Origin: CAZJHX01 sp964545715
GTDB taxonomy: Bacteria; Myxococcota_A; UBA9042; GCA-2863065
Direction: 5' to 3'
Assembly (NCBI GenBank): GCA_964545715.1
Contig: CAZJHX010000063.1
Span: forward strand, 1 to 57,090
DNA length: 57,090 bases
Within the stretch, counting starts at the first letter, position 1. Each line of letters begins with the position of its first letter. The notes under the pieces were generated by a model. That model was not told the origin of the DNA. It did not search any database and saw only the letters and a list, made by a program, of their open reading frames with translations. The position numbers and the translations under genes are program-made. This document shows, one piece after another, positions 24,257-32,183 of this stretch.

Positions 24257-25024
24257 CTAAACCTGCTCGAAGCGCAGCTCAACGTCTCCGAATTGGACGA
24301 CGTCTGAGGTCTTGACCGGGCGTCCCGTGCCGGGCTCCACGCGGGCCTGGTTCACATAGGTGCCGTTGGCCACCGCGGCCTCCTCGACCAGGAGCGTGCG
24401 GCCTTCGTGGCGAAAGAAGCGGGCGTGGCGGCGCGACACGGTGTGGTGGACATCGACCGGGGTGAGATCGACGTTGGGGCGGATCCCTGTTGCGGGATCG
24501 GCCCGGCCGATCGTGTTTTCTTCTCCTCGCAGTTCGAATTGGTGGCCTGTGGTTTTGCATGTGAGCTTCCCCCAGGGGACACCTTCGCCGCTGCTCTCGT
24601 CGTAGCGGACGACCTCGCTGTCGATGCGAATCCGTTGGTAGCGGTCGCGGCGCTCTAAAAGCTGCTCGACGCGCGCGTTCATCCGGCGCAGGCGAAACGC
24701 ATACTTTCGGATCATTCGGATCGGCAGCTCCGGGCTTTGCCGGATGAGCTCGGTGAAGGCGCGACTGTCGATGACTTCAAGAGAGGTGTCCTGAACCGCG
24801 CGGGCGCTGGCAGAGCGCGGGAGGCCCTCGAGCAACGCCATCTCGCCCAGGAAATCACCGCGGCGGAGCGTGGCCAGCGTGATGTGGTCTTGACCGATCT
24901 TGCGGTACACCTCGACCGCGCCGAATCCGATGATGTACATCTCGGTCGAGCGATCCCCCTCTTCGAAGAGGACCTCGCCTTTGGGGAGTATTCGTTTGGT
25001 CGCCGATTCGGTGGGGTCCGTCAT
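24257..25024 (-). CDS. Cyclic-nucleotide-binding plus FHA domain protein
   Basis: A 255-residue cytoplasmic signalling protein. Residues about 10-120 are a Crp-type nucleotide-binding domain with the phosphate-binding cassette GEMALLEGLPRSASA. Residues about 165-250 are an FHA phosphothreonine-binding domain (NTIGRADP, VSRRHARF, NGTYVN). There is no helix-turn-helix, so it is not a transcription factor of the Crp type; it may couple cNMP level to binding of a phosphorylated partner. The kinase encoded by the convergent neighbour is a candidate partner (inference). The ATG at 25024 (MTDPTESATKR) follows GGCGG; earlier in-frame starts at 25072 and 25090 would run into the palindrome. Confidence 0.9.
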   Translation of the reverse strand: MTDPTESATKRILPKGEVLFEEGDRSTEMYIIGFGAVEVYRKIGQDHITLATLRRGDFLGEMALLEGLPRSASARAVQDTSLEVIDSRAFTELIRQSPELPIRMIRKYAFRLRRMNARVEQLLERRDRYQRIRIDSEVVRYDESSGEGVPWGKLTCKTTGHQFELRGEENTIGRADPATGIRPNVDLTPVDVHHTVSRRHARFFRHEGRTLLVEEAAVANGTYVNQARVEPGTGRPVKTSDVVQFGDVELRFEQV

Positions 25025-25076
25025 TACCGCCGATGTTAGCAGGCCGCGCGTCATTTTTTGATTCGAAGCCATCGTT

Positions 25077-25099
25077 AGTTGAAAGTTCAACTTTCAACT
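25077..25099. promoter_or_regulatory. Perfect 11-1-11 palindrome between divergent genes (likely MerR-type operator)
   Basis: AGTTGAAAGTT, one C, then AACTTTCAACT. The arms match exactly. It lies 16 bases before the ATG of the MerR-family gene and 52 bases before the start of the divergent cNMP/FHA gene. TTGAAA (25079-25084) and TAGAAG (25102-25107) are 17 bases apart and could be -35 and -10 boxes for the MerR gene, in which case transcription would start within a few bases of its ATG. Auto-regulation by the MerR protein is inferred. Confidence 0.6.
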
Positions 25100-25115
25100 G
25101 CTAGAAGCTGTGGCC

Positions 25116-25835
25116 ATGACGGCCGCACCGACAGACCTGATCAAGATGAGTGAGCTCTCCCGCCGCAGCGGCGTGCCCGCTCCCACCATCAAGCACTACA
25201 TGCGCATGGAGCTGCTGCCCGGCCCCTCCATGCGAACCAGCAAGAACATGGCCTGGTACGACCCGGCGCTGATCCCGCGCATCGAGGCGATCAAAGAGCT
25301 GCAGCGGTCTCGCTTTCTCCCGCTGGACGTGATCAAGCAGGTGCTCGAGGGCGCCGATGAGCCGCGCGACAACGAAAAAGTGGCCGCTGCCGTCGCGCGG
25401 GTCCTGGACGAAGCGTCGCCGACCACCGAGCTCACCCGCGAGCAGCTGCTGGCGATCGGCGTGGACGACGGCGAGATCCGGGCGCTGAAGGGCATGGGGC
25501 TCATCCACCCGCACGAGGTCGATGGGCAGCAGATCTTCAGCGGCACCGACGTGGAGCTGCTGGAGACCCTGAAAACCGCCCGCGCGCTGGGCCTGTCGCC
25601 CGACATGCTGCCCGTGTCTATCCTGACCGACTATCTCGGCGCTATCCGCCGGCTGGTCGAGACGGAGCTGACCCTCCTCAGAGAGGGCGTGCTGCCCGTC
25701 GCGGGCGACAAGCTGGACGAGCTCTCCGAAACCGCCACCCGGCTCAGCGAGCGCCTGGTCGTGCTGCTGCGCCGAAAAATGCTTCTGCCCGTGCTTCAAA
25801 AGATGTTTGATGACGCTACCAAGGACAACTGCTGA
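25116..25835 (+). CDS. MerR-family transcriptional regulator
   Basis: A 239-residue regulator. The N-terminal winged helix-turn-helix is typical of MerR proteins: MSELSRRSGVPAPTIKHYMRMELLP, shown here by its ends MSELSRRSG and IKHYMR, then WYDPALIPRIEAIKELQR. A second, looser MerR-like segment is seen near 105-160 (LTREQLLAIGVDDGEIRAL). No Cys pattern for metal binding and no B12-binding motif are seen, so the signal is not metal by the MerR/CueR rule nor light/B12 as in CarH. It starts at ATG 25116 or at GTG 25110. The stop overlaps the next ATG (TGATG), so the hydrolase downstream is translated with it. Likely controls itself and the four genes after it. Confidence 0.9.
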   Translation: MTAAPTDLIKMSELSRRSGVPAPTIKHYMRMELLPGPSMRTSKNMAWYDPALIPRIEAIKELQRSRFLPLDVIKQVLEGADEPRDNEKVAAAVARVLDEASPTTELTREQLLAIGVDDGEIRALKGMGLIHPHEVDGQQIFSGTDVELLETLKTARALGLSPDMLPVSILTDYLGAIRRLVETELTLLREGVLPVAGDKLDELSETATRLSERLVVLLRRKMLLPVLQKMFDDATKDNC

Positions 25836-27505
25836 TGAACCGACTGCTGCTGCTGTTGCTGATCCCCCTGTCGATCGTCCTGGCCTGCTCCAACGCCGGC
25901 CCTGCTCAGACCGCCGGCGACCACGCGGACGACCCCGCGACGGGCGCCCCGGTGGACACCGGCGACGATCCAAACCCTATCGTGACGCCGGGCGCCTGCG
26001 CTGATGCGCCGTACGAGGTCGCAGGACCCTACGTGGCCGGCGTGGCGACGCTGGACATGAGCGGCGTGCCGGTCGAGGTGTGGTATCCCGCCGACCCGGG
26101 CGCCGAAGGTGCCTTGACGCCCGACGTCTACGACATGCGCTGGTGGCTACCGCAGGATATCGCGGACCAGATCCCCGCTGATGCGCCGACCCGCTTTCAG
26201 ACGGCGGCCTATCGCGACATCCAGCCCAGCGCAGCGGGCCCATTCCCGGTCGTGCTGTTTAGCCACGGCATGGGCGGCTTTCGCATGCAGTCCACGTTCT
26301 TGACCCAACATCTGGCGACCTGGGGCTTCATCGTCGCTGCGCCTGACCACGCCGAGCGCGGCCTGGCGACAGTGCTTGGCGGCGGCGCCCCTCAGGACCT
26401 CACCGTGGCTCAATTGCGCGATACGCTGGCATTGCTGAAATCGGACAGCGTGCAGGCGGGCGCTCTGGGCGATCACATGGACTTCACCCGGGTGGCGGTC
26501 ACCGGCCACAGCATGGGCGGCGCGGGCGCCTCGATCGTGGCGGGTGACGACGACATTCACGCTTGGGCCCTGATGGCCAGCGCAGGTTTCGGAGCCGGAG
26601 CGGACAAGCCGGCCCTGTTGATGGGCGGCGCCGTGGACGCGATCGCCTCGCCCAAATTGGTGACTGACAGCTACGCCGAGTTGGATGCCTCCACGCGCCG
26701 GTACGTGTCCATCGCGGACGCCGGGCACCTGGCCTTCACCGATATCTGCGCCATCGGGCGCGACCAGGGCGGCGTGCTGCAGATCGCTATCGACGCGGGC
26801 GTGGAGATCCCCGCGCTGGTGGCCGAGCTGGCGACGGACGGCTGCGGACCCGAGGACCTGCCCGCCGAGGACGGCTGGCCGATCATCTCGCACTACATGA
26901 CGGCCCACCTGAAGGCGTCGCTGAGCGGCGGAGCCGGCACGGGTCTGGACGAGGCGGCCGCGGCATGCTTCGGCGATGCCGTCGCAAACTGGCAGGCGGA
27001 CGTCGCCCCGGCAGCCGTCGAGCCGGAGCCCGAGGCCGAGCCCGAGCCGACGGATCCCGGACCGACGGAGCCGAAGCCCGAGCCCACCGAGCCGGACCCC
27101 GAGCCTGAGCCCGAGCCAACCGATCCCGAGCCCGAGCCCGAGCCGGATCCAGACCCGGTGGAGCCCGAGCCGCCGGCGACCGACCCCAACGCCGGCGTCG
27201 TGTCGTGCGGCGACACCACCTGCCAGCTGGACCAGGCGGTGTGCTGCGTGGGCCTGACGGGCTCCAAATGCGCTGCGGCGTGCGGCCTGTTCGAGGCGCC
27301 CCAGAAGTGCGATGGGCCGGAGGATTGCGCGGACGACCAGGGCTGCTTCGCCGGCTTCCCGACAGGCGCCGAGTGCAAAAGCCAGGGCGCGGCCAACGAC
27401 GCCGAGCTATGCCACACGGACGCGGACTGTGACGGCGCCGACACGTGCAACGCGTGCACGTTCCCCGGCAGCCCGCCCACCAACGTCTGCAACCAGGGCT
27501 GCTGA
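25835..27505 (+). CDS. Alpha/beta-hydrolase lipoprotein with Glu/Pro linker and Cys-rich tail
   Basis: A 556-residue lipoprotein (lipobox IVLAC, Cys18). Residues 55-390 are an alpha/beta hydrolase resembling PAF-acetylhydrolase and dienelactone/PETase-like esterases: oxyanion segment FSHGMGG (142-148), nucleophile Ser225 in GHSMGG, likely acid Asp267 (GGAVDAIAS) and His297 (ADAGHLAF). A repetitive Glu/Pro/Asp linker (about 396-450) leads to a Cys-rich domain with about 14 Cys (CCVGLTGSKCAAACG to the final CNQGC). It is exported and probably lipid-anchored; substrates are esters or small lipids by family. It is second in a five-gene run headed by the MerR gene and is translationally coupled to it by TGATG. 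Confidence 0.88.
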   Translation: MNRLLLLLLIPLSIVLACSNAGPAQTAGDHADDPATGAPVDTGDDPNPIVTPGACADAPYEVAGPYVAGVATLDMSGVPVEVWYPADPGAEGALTPDVYDMRWWLPQDIADQIPADAPTRFQTAAYRDIQPSAAGPFPVVLFSHGMGGFRMQSTFLTQHLATWGFIVAAPDHAERGLATVLGGGAPQDLTVAQLRDTLALLKSDSVQAGALGDHMDFTRVAVTGHSMGGAGASIVAGDDDIHAWALMASAGFGAGADKPALLMGGAVDAIASPKLVTDSYAELDASTRRYVSIADAGHLAFTDICAIGRDQGGVLQIAIDAGVEIPALVAELATDGCGPEDLPAEDGWPIISHYMTAHLKASLSGGAGTGLDEAAAACFGDAVANWQADVAPAAVEPEPEAEPEPTDPGPTEPKPEPTEPDPEPEPEPTDPEPEPEPDPDPVEPEPPATDPNAGVVSCGDTTCQLDQAVCCVGLTGSKCAAACGLFEAPQKCDGPEDCADDQGCFAGFPTGAECKSQGAANDAELCHTDADCDGADTCNACTFPGSPPTNVCNQGC

Positions 27506-27508
27506 CCC

Positions 27509-27973
27509 ATGAAGCAACTGACTCTCATTGTGTTTTTGACGGCCGGGTGTGGTGCCGCGGATGCCCCGTCCCACCCGGCTGGTCAGGCCGACGCCGGCGT
27601 CGCCCCCGAGGCGCCGGCGCCGATTGAAGAAGACCCGGTCGACCCGTTTGCGGACGTGGTCGTCGCCGACATCATCGTCACAGTGGATTACGCGGGCGCG
27701 GCCGCCGGCCCACTGCAGGTCGGCGCGTTTACGACCTACCCGCCGACGGGCGCACCCGCCGCCATCGTGCGAGTCGACGATCCGGTATACCCGGTCCAGG
27801 TCACGCTCAAGGGGCTGGAGAGCGGCACGTGGCACGCCGTGGCCATGGTCGATCAGCTGCCCGAGAGCCCGACGCTGCCGGGACTGGAAGACCCTGTCGG
27901 AGGCTCGAGCCCCGTCGACATCGCCACCGAAGACGCGGTGATGACCACCGTCGAGATCGCCGACCCGGAGTAG
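27509..27973 (+). CDS. Small lipoprotein, function unknown
   Basis: A 154-residue protein with a lipobox (FLTAGC, Cys14), an Ala/Pro/Glu-rich stretch and a short beta-rich domain (about 50-154; VVVADIIVTVDYAG, PVYPVQVTLKGLESG, TWHAVAMVDQLPES). It resembles small Ig-like or transthyretin-like accessory domains but no family is recognised. It sits 3 bases after the hydrolase gene and 7 bases before the cytochrome gene, so it belongs to the same transcript and may be an accessory subunit of the exported redox proteins that follow. Confidence 0.75.
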   Translation: MKQLTLIVFLTAGCGAADAPSHPAGQADAGVAPEAPAPIEEDPVDPFADVVVADIIVTVDYAGAAAGPLQVGAFTTYPPTGAPAAIVRVDDPVYPVQVTLKGLESGTWHAVAMVDQLPESPTLPGLEDPVGGSSPVDIATEDAVMTTVEIADPE

Positions 27974-27980
27974 CTGAAAT

Positions 27981-30692
27981 ATGAAACGTGCACTGCTATG
28001 TGTAGCCACCGTCATATGTGGCTGCGGGGAGACGACTGCACCGGAGCAGGCGCCGTTCTTGTTGGCCGATCGGTCGCCCGAGACCGTACAGGCGTCATTT
28101 GAGGTCACCGTGGACACGACGCACGCGGACCTCTCGTCCTCGATGGCGCAACCGCTGGCCGGTCCCGTCTCCATCGACGGCGGAACCAGCGCGCTGCGGC
28201 TGCGCGGACTCGTCAAGCGCCCGGCGATCCTGGGCGAGACGATCTGGCTGGAGCTGTGGGTCGAAAACAGCGGTCCAGCGCTGCGAAACGTCACGATGAC
28301 GCTGACCGAGCAGACCGGAGCAGACTCAATCGCGGACGCCGGCAACGACGTCTTTGCGACGGCACCGCTGGCGGGCGCCATCTCGCTGGGCGGCATCGCG
28401 GCGGACGGCGTCGGTCGCGCGGCATTGCGCATCGTCCCGGGGGCGGCGTCGATCTCGCTGACGCTGCAGGTCACCGGAACCACGACGGATCGACGCACGA
28501 CCACGTCAGGCCCGGTCGCGGTGACCCCGGATGGGGCGGAGGTGTGGGCGGTGGTTCCGGACGCCGACGTCGCCGTTGTGGTCGACGCCGCCACCGATAA
28601 ACGCCTGGCACAGGTGCAGGTGCCCGGTCGGCCGGCGGGCATCAGCATCAGCCCGGACGGCGCCCTGGTCTTTGTCGTCTCCAGCGCCGCAAACACGCTG
28701 ACAGTCATCGATCGCGCACAGCGCGCGGTCACCCAGACCCTCGCCGCAGCGGTCGGTCGTGAGACACGACATGTCGTGACATCGCCGGACGGCCGCTTCG
28801 TGTTTGTGTCGGGCTACGTGTCCGACAGCATCGCGCGCTTCGAGCGGCGAGGGTCAACCCTGCACGCCGCAGGGACCCTGGCCGTGGGGCGCCGCCCGTC
28901 CGGGATGAGCATCGACCCCACGTCGTCCCTGCTGCTGGTGAGCCATTTTCTGCCGCGCGGGCGGGTGTACGAAAACGAGTCGTGGCTGTCCGCCGTCGAT
29001 CCGCAGACCCTGACGCTGCGCCGCGAGGTGGTGATCGGCGACGAGTTCAACGTGGAGCCGGTGGGCTGCCTGGCCGACGTGTTTGCCGTCAGCGCGTCCC
29101 GCGTCACGATGGAGGGCGCGGCGACCCAGCTTGCGGGGGTCTTTCTAGCCCCTGGAGGCGCGCGCGCGTGGGCGCCCGGCATGCGGATCAGCCCGACGCC
29201 CGTGATCGAGGCCGGCCCCAAGGCCCTGGAGACCGTGTTCTCCAACGTGCCGCCCGGACGGTTCGCGCCGGCCTTCATGTTTCTGTTCGACACCCGCGAC
29301 CCGGCGCAGCCGCAGGTCATGGCCAGCACGGGGGTTGTGGACCCGCCGGACGTAAACCCCGCGTACGTGACGTGCTCCACGTTTGGTCAGGAGATCGAGC
29401 TTGCCAGCCGCGTCATGCTGGACGACCAGCGGCAGGTCAACCTGGGCCCGGCGCTGCCCACCGGCGCGTCGGGACTCACTCAGACCGGCGTGGGGCGCGC
29501 GATGGCCTTCACGCGCGGCGGGCGCTGGGCGCTGATGGCGTCCTACATCGCCGACGAGTTGGTGGTAACGGACGCCACGACGCAGCATCCGGCCACACAG
29601 CGTCACCTGCCGCTGAGCGGGTCCAACCCCATCGGGCTGGCGGTCAGCCCCGACGGTGAGAAGGCGTGGGTGGCGTACGAGAACAGCCTCTTTCTGTCCG
29701 TGCTGGACCTGTCCATGACGACGGGAGCCGCGCTGCCCGAGCCGCGCTTCACGCCGTTCTCCTACGAGGAGATCGAAGAGCTTGGGCCGGGCCAGGCCGT
29801 CCTGTCCCGCCTGCGCCTGGTCCGCCACATCGCGGACGTGCCCGACCTGCCGCCCATCGCGGAGACCGGCCAGGTGACGCTGGTGGACGCCGATCCCGTC
29901 CCGGCGCGTCAGCGGTTGGGCAGAGTCTATTTTCGGTCGTCCAACCCCGATAAATATCCGCAGCTGTCGTCCAGCCGTCAGGCGTCTTGCAGCACGTGCC
30001 ACCCCGACGGCGGCAGCGACGGCTCGGTGTGGGCCACGATGGAGGGGGAGCGGCGCACGATGAGCCTGCGCGGGGGCTTGAAAGGGCGCGGCTGGCTGCA
30101 TGCGTCCGCCACGCACGAGGACGCCCATGAGTTTGTAGAGATCGTCGTGAGAGAGCGTCTGGGCGGTGACCCCGATGCGGAAGCGGTTGCGGTGCTGGCG
30201 GAGTATCTCGACGACGGGATCGGCCGCCTGCAGCCACCGCAGACCGATCCGCAGTTGGTGGCAGAAGGCGCCGACGTCTTTGAGGCACACTGCGCCGGGT
30301 GCCACGCGGGTCCCACCTTCAGCAGCGGCGAGGGCCCCATCCTGTATGACCTGGGCACCCGGACGGACAACGCGCGCGCCCTGATGGGCCCGTTCTTTGA
30401 GTCGATCTTTCCGACACTGGAGGCCGAGCTGCTGGGCGCCATCCGCGGCGACCGGGACCTGGGACCGGACGACCGCGCGCGAGAGATCTTGGATTTCCGG
30501 CCTCGCCCGGTGCGAAAAGCCGGCCAGCTGAAAGCATTGACGCTTGTCAATACCTGGGACAGCGTGCTGTTCTTCCACGACGGGCGCTTCGATTCGATGC
30601 GGGATGCCGTGCAGTACGTCAGCGAGACGCTGAGCCTGGGGCTCACGACGCGCGAGACAGACGCGGTGACCGAGTACTTGAAGACTCTGTAA
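27981..30692 (+). CDS. Beta-propeller/di-haem cytochrome c peroxidase-like lipoprotein
   Basis: A 903-residue lipoprotein (VICGC, Cys15). After an Ig-like segment, residues about 170-630 are a YVTN-type beta-propeller (VAVTPDGAEVWAVV, GISISPDGALVFVV, HVVTSPDGRFVFVSG, GLAVSPDGEKAWVAYE). Residues 640-903 are a cytochrome part with two haem c sites: CSTCH (670-674) and CAGCH (771-775), with context (ALTLVNTWDSVLFFHDGRFDSMRDAV) like MauG/cytochrome c peroxidase proteins, here quoted by its core VLFFHDGRFDSM. It would need the cytochrome c maturation system and acts outside the cytoplasm. Fourth gene of the MerR-led run, 16 bases before the carotenoid-oxygenase gene; it could pass electrons to or from that enzyme (inference). 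Confidence 0.88.
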   Translation: MKRALLCVATVICGCGETTAPEQAPFLLADRSPETVQASFEVTVDTTHADLSSSMAQPLAGPVSIDGGTSALRLRGLVKRPAILGETIWLELWVENSGPALRNVTMTLTEQTGADSIADAGNDVFATAPLAGAISLGGIAADGVGRAALRIVPGAASISLTLQVTGTTTDRRTTTSGPVAVTPDGAEVWAVVPDADVAVVVDAATDKRLAQVQVPGRPAGISISPDGALVFVVSSAANTLTVIDRAQRAVTQTLAAAVGRETRHVVTSPDGRFVFVSGYVSDSIARFERRGSTLHAAGTLAVGRRPSGMSIDPTSSLLLVSHFLPRGRVYENESWLSAVDPQTLTLRREVVIGDEFNVEPVGCLADVFAVSASRVTMEGAATQLAGVFLAPGGARAWAPGMRISPTPVIEAGPKALETVFSNVPPGRFAPAFMFLFDTRDPAQPQVMASTGVVDPPDVNPAYVTCSTFGQEIELASRVMLDDQRQVNLGPALPTGASGLTQTGVGRAMAFTRGGRWALMASYIADELVVTDATTQHPATQRHLPLSGSNPIGLAVSPDGEKAWVAYENSLFLSVLDLSMTTGAALPEPRFTPFSYEEIEELGPGQAVLSRLRLVRHIADVPDLPPIAETGQVTLVDADPVPARQRLGRVYFRSSNPDKYPQLSSSRQASCSTCHPDGGSDGSVWATMEGERRTMSLRGGLKGRGWLHASATHEDAHEFVEIVVRERLGGDPDAEAVAVLAEYLDDGIGRLQPPQTDPQLVAEGADVFEAHCAGCHAGPTFSSGEGPILYDLGTRTDNARALMGPFFESIFPTLEAELLGAIRGDRDLGPDDRAREILDFRPRPVRKAGQLKALTLVNTWDSVLFFHDGRFDSMRDAVQYVSETLSLGLTTRETDAVTEYLKTL

Positions 30693-30708
30693 AAACAGGA
30701 GAGACCGC

Positions 30709-32181
30709 ATGTTTTCGAGACGACACTTTCTGCAAGCGATGGGCGCCGCCGGGTTGCTGTCCGCAGGCCCCCGCTTTCTGACCGGCTGCGGCGCCGCCGA
30801 CCCGACGACGCCCCCGGTCGCCCTGCCCTGGCCCGAGACCATCTCGACCACACCCCCGACGCTGGGTGGCGACGCAGCACTAAACTGGTGGAACCGCGGC
30901 AACTACGGCCCGGTCATGGACGAGCTGGATACGACCACGCTCGAGGTCATCGGCGCGATTCCGCCCGGCCTGAACGGCACGCTGGTCCGTAACGGCGCCA
31001 ACCCGGCCAGCGGCGCGTCGTCGCATTGGTTCATGGGCGACGGGATGGTGCACGGACTCAAGCTCGAGGGCGGCAAGGCGGTCTGGTACCGCAACCGCTT
31101 CGTGCAGACCGACGCCTACAAAGAGGACTCCTTGAACCCGGCAGCCAATCGCGCCAACACCGCCGTTTACGTGCACAACGGCAAGCTGCTGGCGCTGTAC
31201 GAGGCAGGCCTGCCGACCGAGCTGTCACCCACGGATCTGTCGACCATCGGCCCCTACAACTACGCGGACGCGCTGTCGGGTCCGATGACCGCGCACCCCA
31301 AAACCGATCCGGCGACGGGCGCCCTGCACTTCATGGGCTACAGCGGCGTCTCTGAGCCGTACCTGCGCTACTACATGGCGGACGCGGCCGGCAAGCTGGT
31401 GACAAGCCAGGACATCACGCTGCCCAACCCCACGATGATGCACGACTTTCAGCTGACCAAGACGCACGCGGTCTTCTATGACCTGCCCATCGTCTTCGAC
31501 CTGGAAGAGTTGGTGAAGTCGGGCTTCCCGTTCGCCTGGCGCCCCGAGGTGGGCGCGCGCCTCGGCGTCATGCCGCTGACGGGCGGGGATGCGGACGTGG
31601 TCTGGGTCGACATCGACACCTGCTTCATGTTCCACAGCTTCAACGCCTACGACGACGACCAGGGCCGTGTGGTGCTCGAGGGCTGCCGCCTGCCGAGCCT
31701 CTGGGCCGACAGCGTGGCCGACGCCATCGCCACACCGACGCCCTGGCGCTGGACGATCGATCCCACCAAGGGCACCGTCACCGAGGCCGCCTTCCAGGAT
31801 CTGGGCATGGACTTCCCGATGATCGACAAGCGCATGCAGGGCCTCAAGCACCGCATCAGCTACGGCCTGCACCTGACGCCGGGCACGGACGCCTACCCCA
31901 CCCACCCGATCGGCGTGGCCAAGCACGACGCCAACACGGGCAACACGGTGCTCTGGCAGACCGGCGAGGCCTACCAGCCCGACGAGGCGCTCTTCGTCCC
32001 GGCGGCGGACGCGGGCGGCGAGGACGAGGGCTGGCTGCTGTCGGTGGTCTACGACCGCGCCGAGGACACCAGCCTGCTGGCGATTCTTGATGCCTCAAAC
32101 ATCGAGGCGGGCCCTGTCGCGCGTGTGATCCTGCCACGCCGTGTACCGTTCGGCTTCCACGGCACGTGGGTTGCCGCTTAG
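30709..32181 (+). CDS. Tat-exported carotenoid oxygenase-family protein
   Basis: A 490-residue enzyme of the carotenoid/stilbene cleavage oxygenase family (non-haem Fe(II), four His). The iron ligands are visible: His196 (TAHPKTD), His245 (MMHDFQLT), His309 (FHSFNAY) and His484 (GFHGTW). The N-terminus carries a twin-arginine signal (SRRHFLQAM) and a Cys27 in FLTGC, so it is probably a Tat lipoprotein, whereas most family members are cytoplasmic or membrane-associated. AGGAGAG lies 6 bases before the ATG. It would cleave a double bond of a carotenoid, apocarotenoid or stilbene-like compound outside the cytoplasm. Last gene of the MerR-led run; the stop is 2 bases from the convergent Cys-rich gene. 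Confidence 0.93.
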   Translation: MFSRRHFLQAMGAAGLLSAGPRFLTGCGAADPTTPPVALPWPETISTTPPTLGGDAALNWWNRGNYGPVMDELDTTTLEVIGAIPPGLNGTLVRNGANPASGASSHWFMGDGMVHGLKLEGGKAVWYRNRFVQTDAYKEDSLNPAANRANTAVYVHNGKLLALYEAGLPTELSPTDLSTIGPYNYADALSGPMTAHPKTDPATGALHFMGYSGVSEPYLRYYMADAAGKLVTSQDITLPNPTMMHDFQLTKTHAVFYDLPIVFDLEELVKSGFPFAWRPEVGARLGVMPLTGGDADVVWVDIDTCFMFHSFNAYDDDQGRVVLEGCRLPSLWADSVADAIATPTPWRWTIDPTKGTVTEAAFQDLGMDFPMIDKRMQGLKHRISYGLHLTPGTDAYPTHPIGVAKHDANTGNTVLWQTGEAYQPDEALFVPAADAGGEDEGWLLSVVYDRAEDTSLLAILDASNIEAGPVARVILPRRVPFGFHGTWVAA

Positions 32182-32183
32182 AG

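Noticed and set aside
25088..25090. Upstream TTG start for the cNMP/FHA gene
   Set aside because: It would place the perfect palindrome inside the coding region and has no ribosome site; the ATG at 25024 is preceded by GGCGG.
29145..30902. Open frame (585 codons) opposite the cytochrome gene
   Set aside because: The opposite strand carries two CxxCH motifs, a propeller and a lipoprotein signal in one frame.
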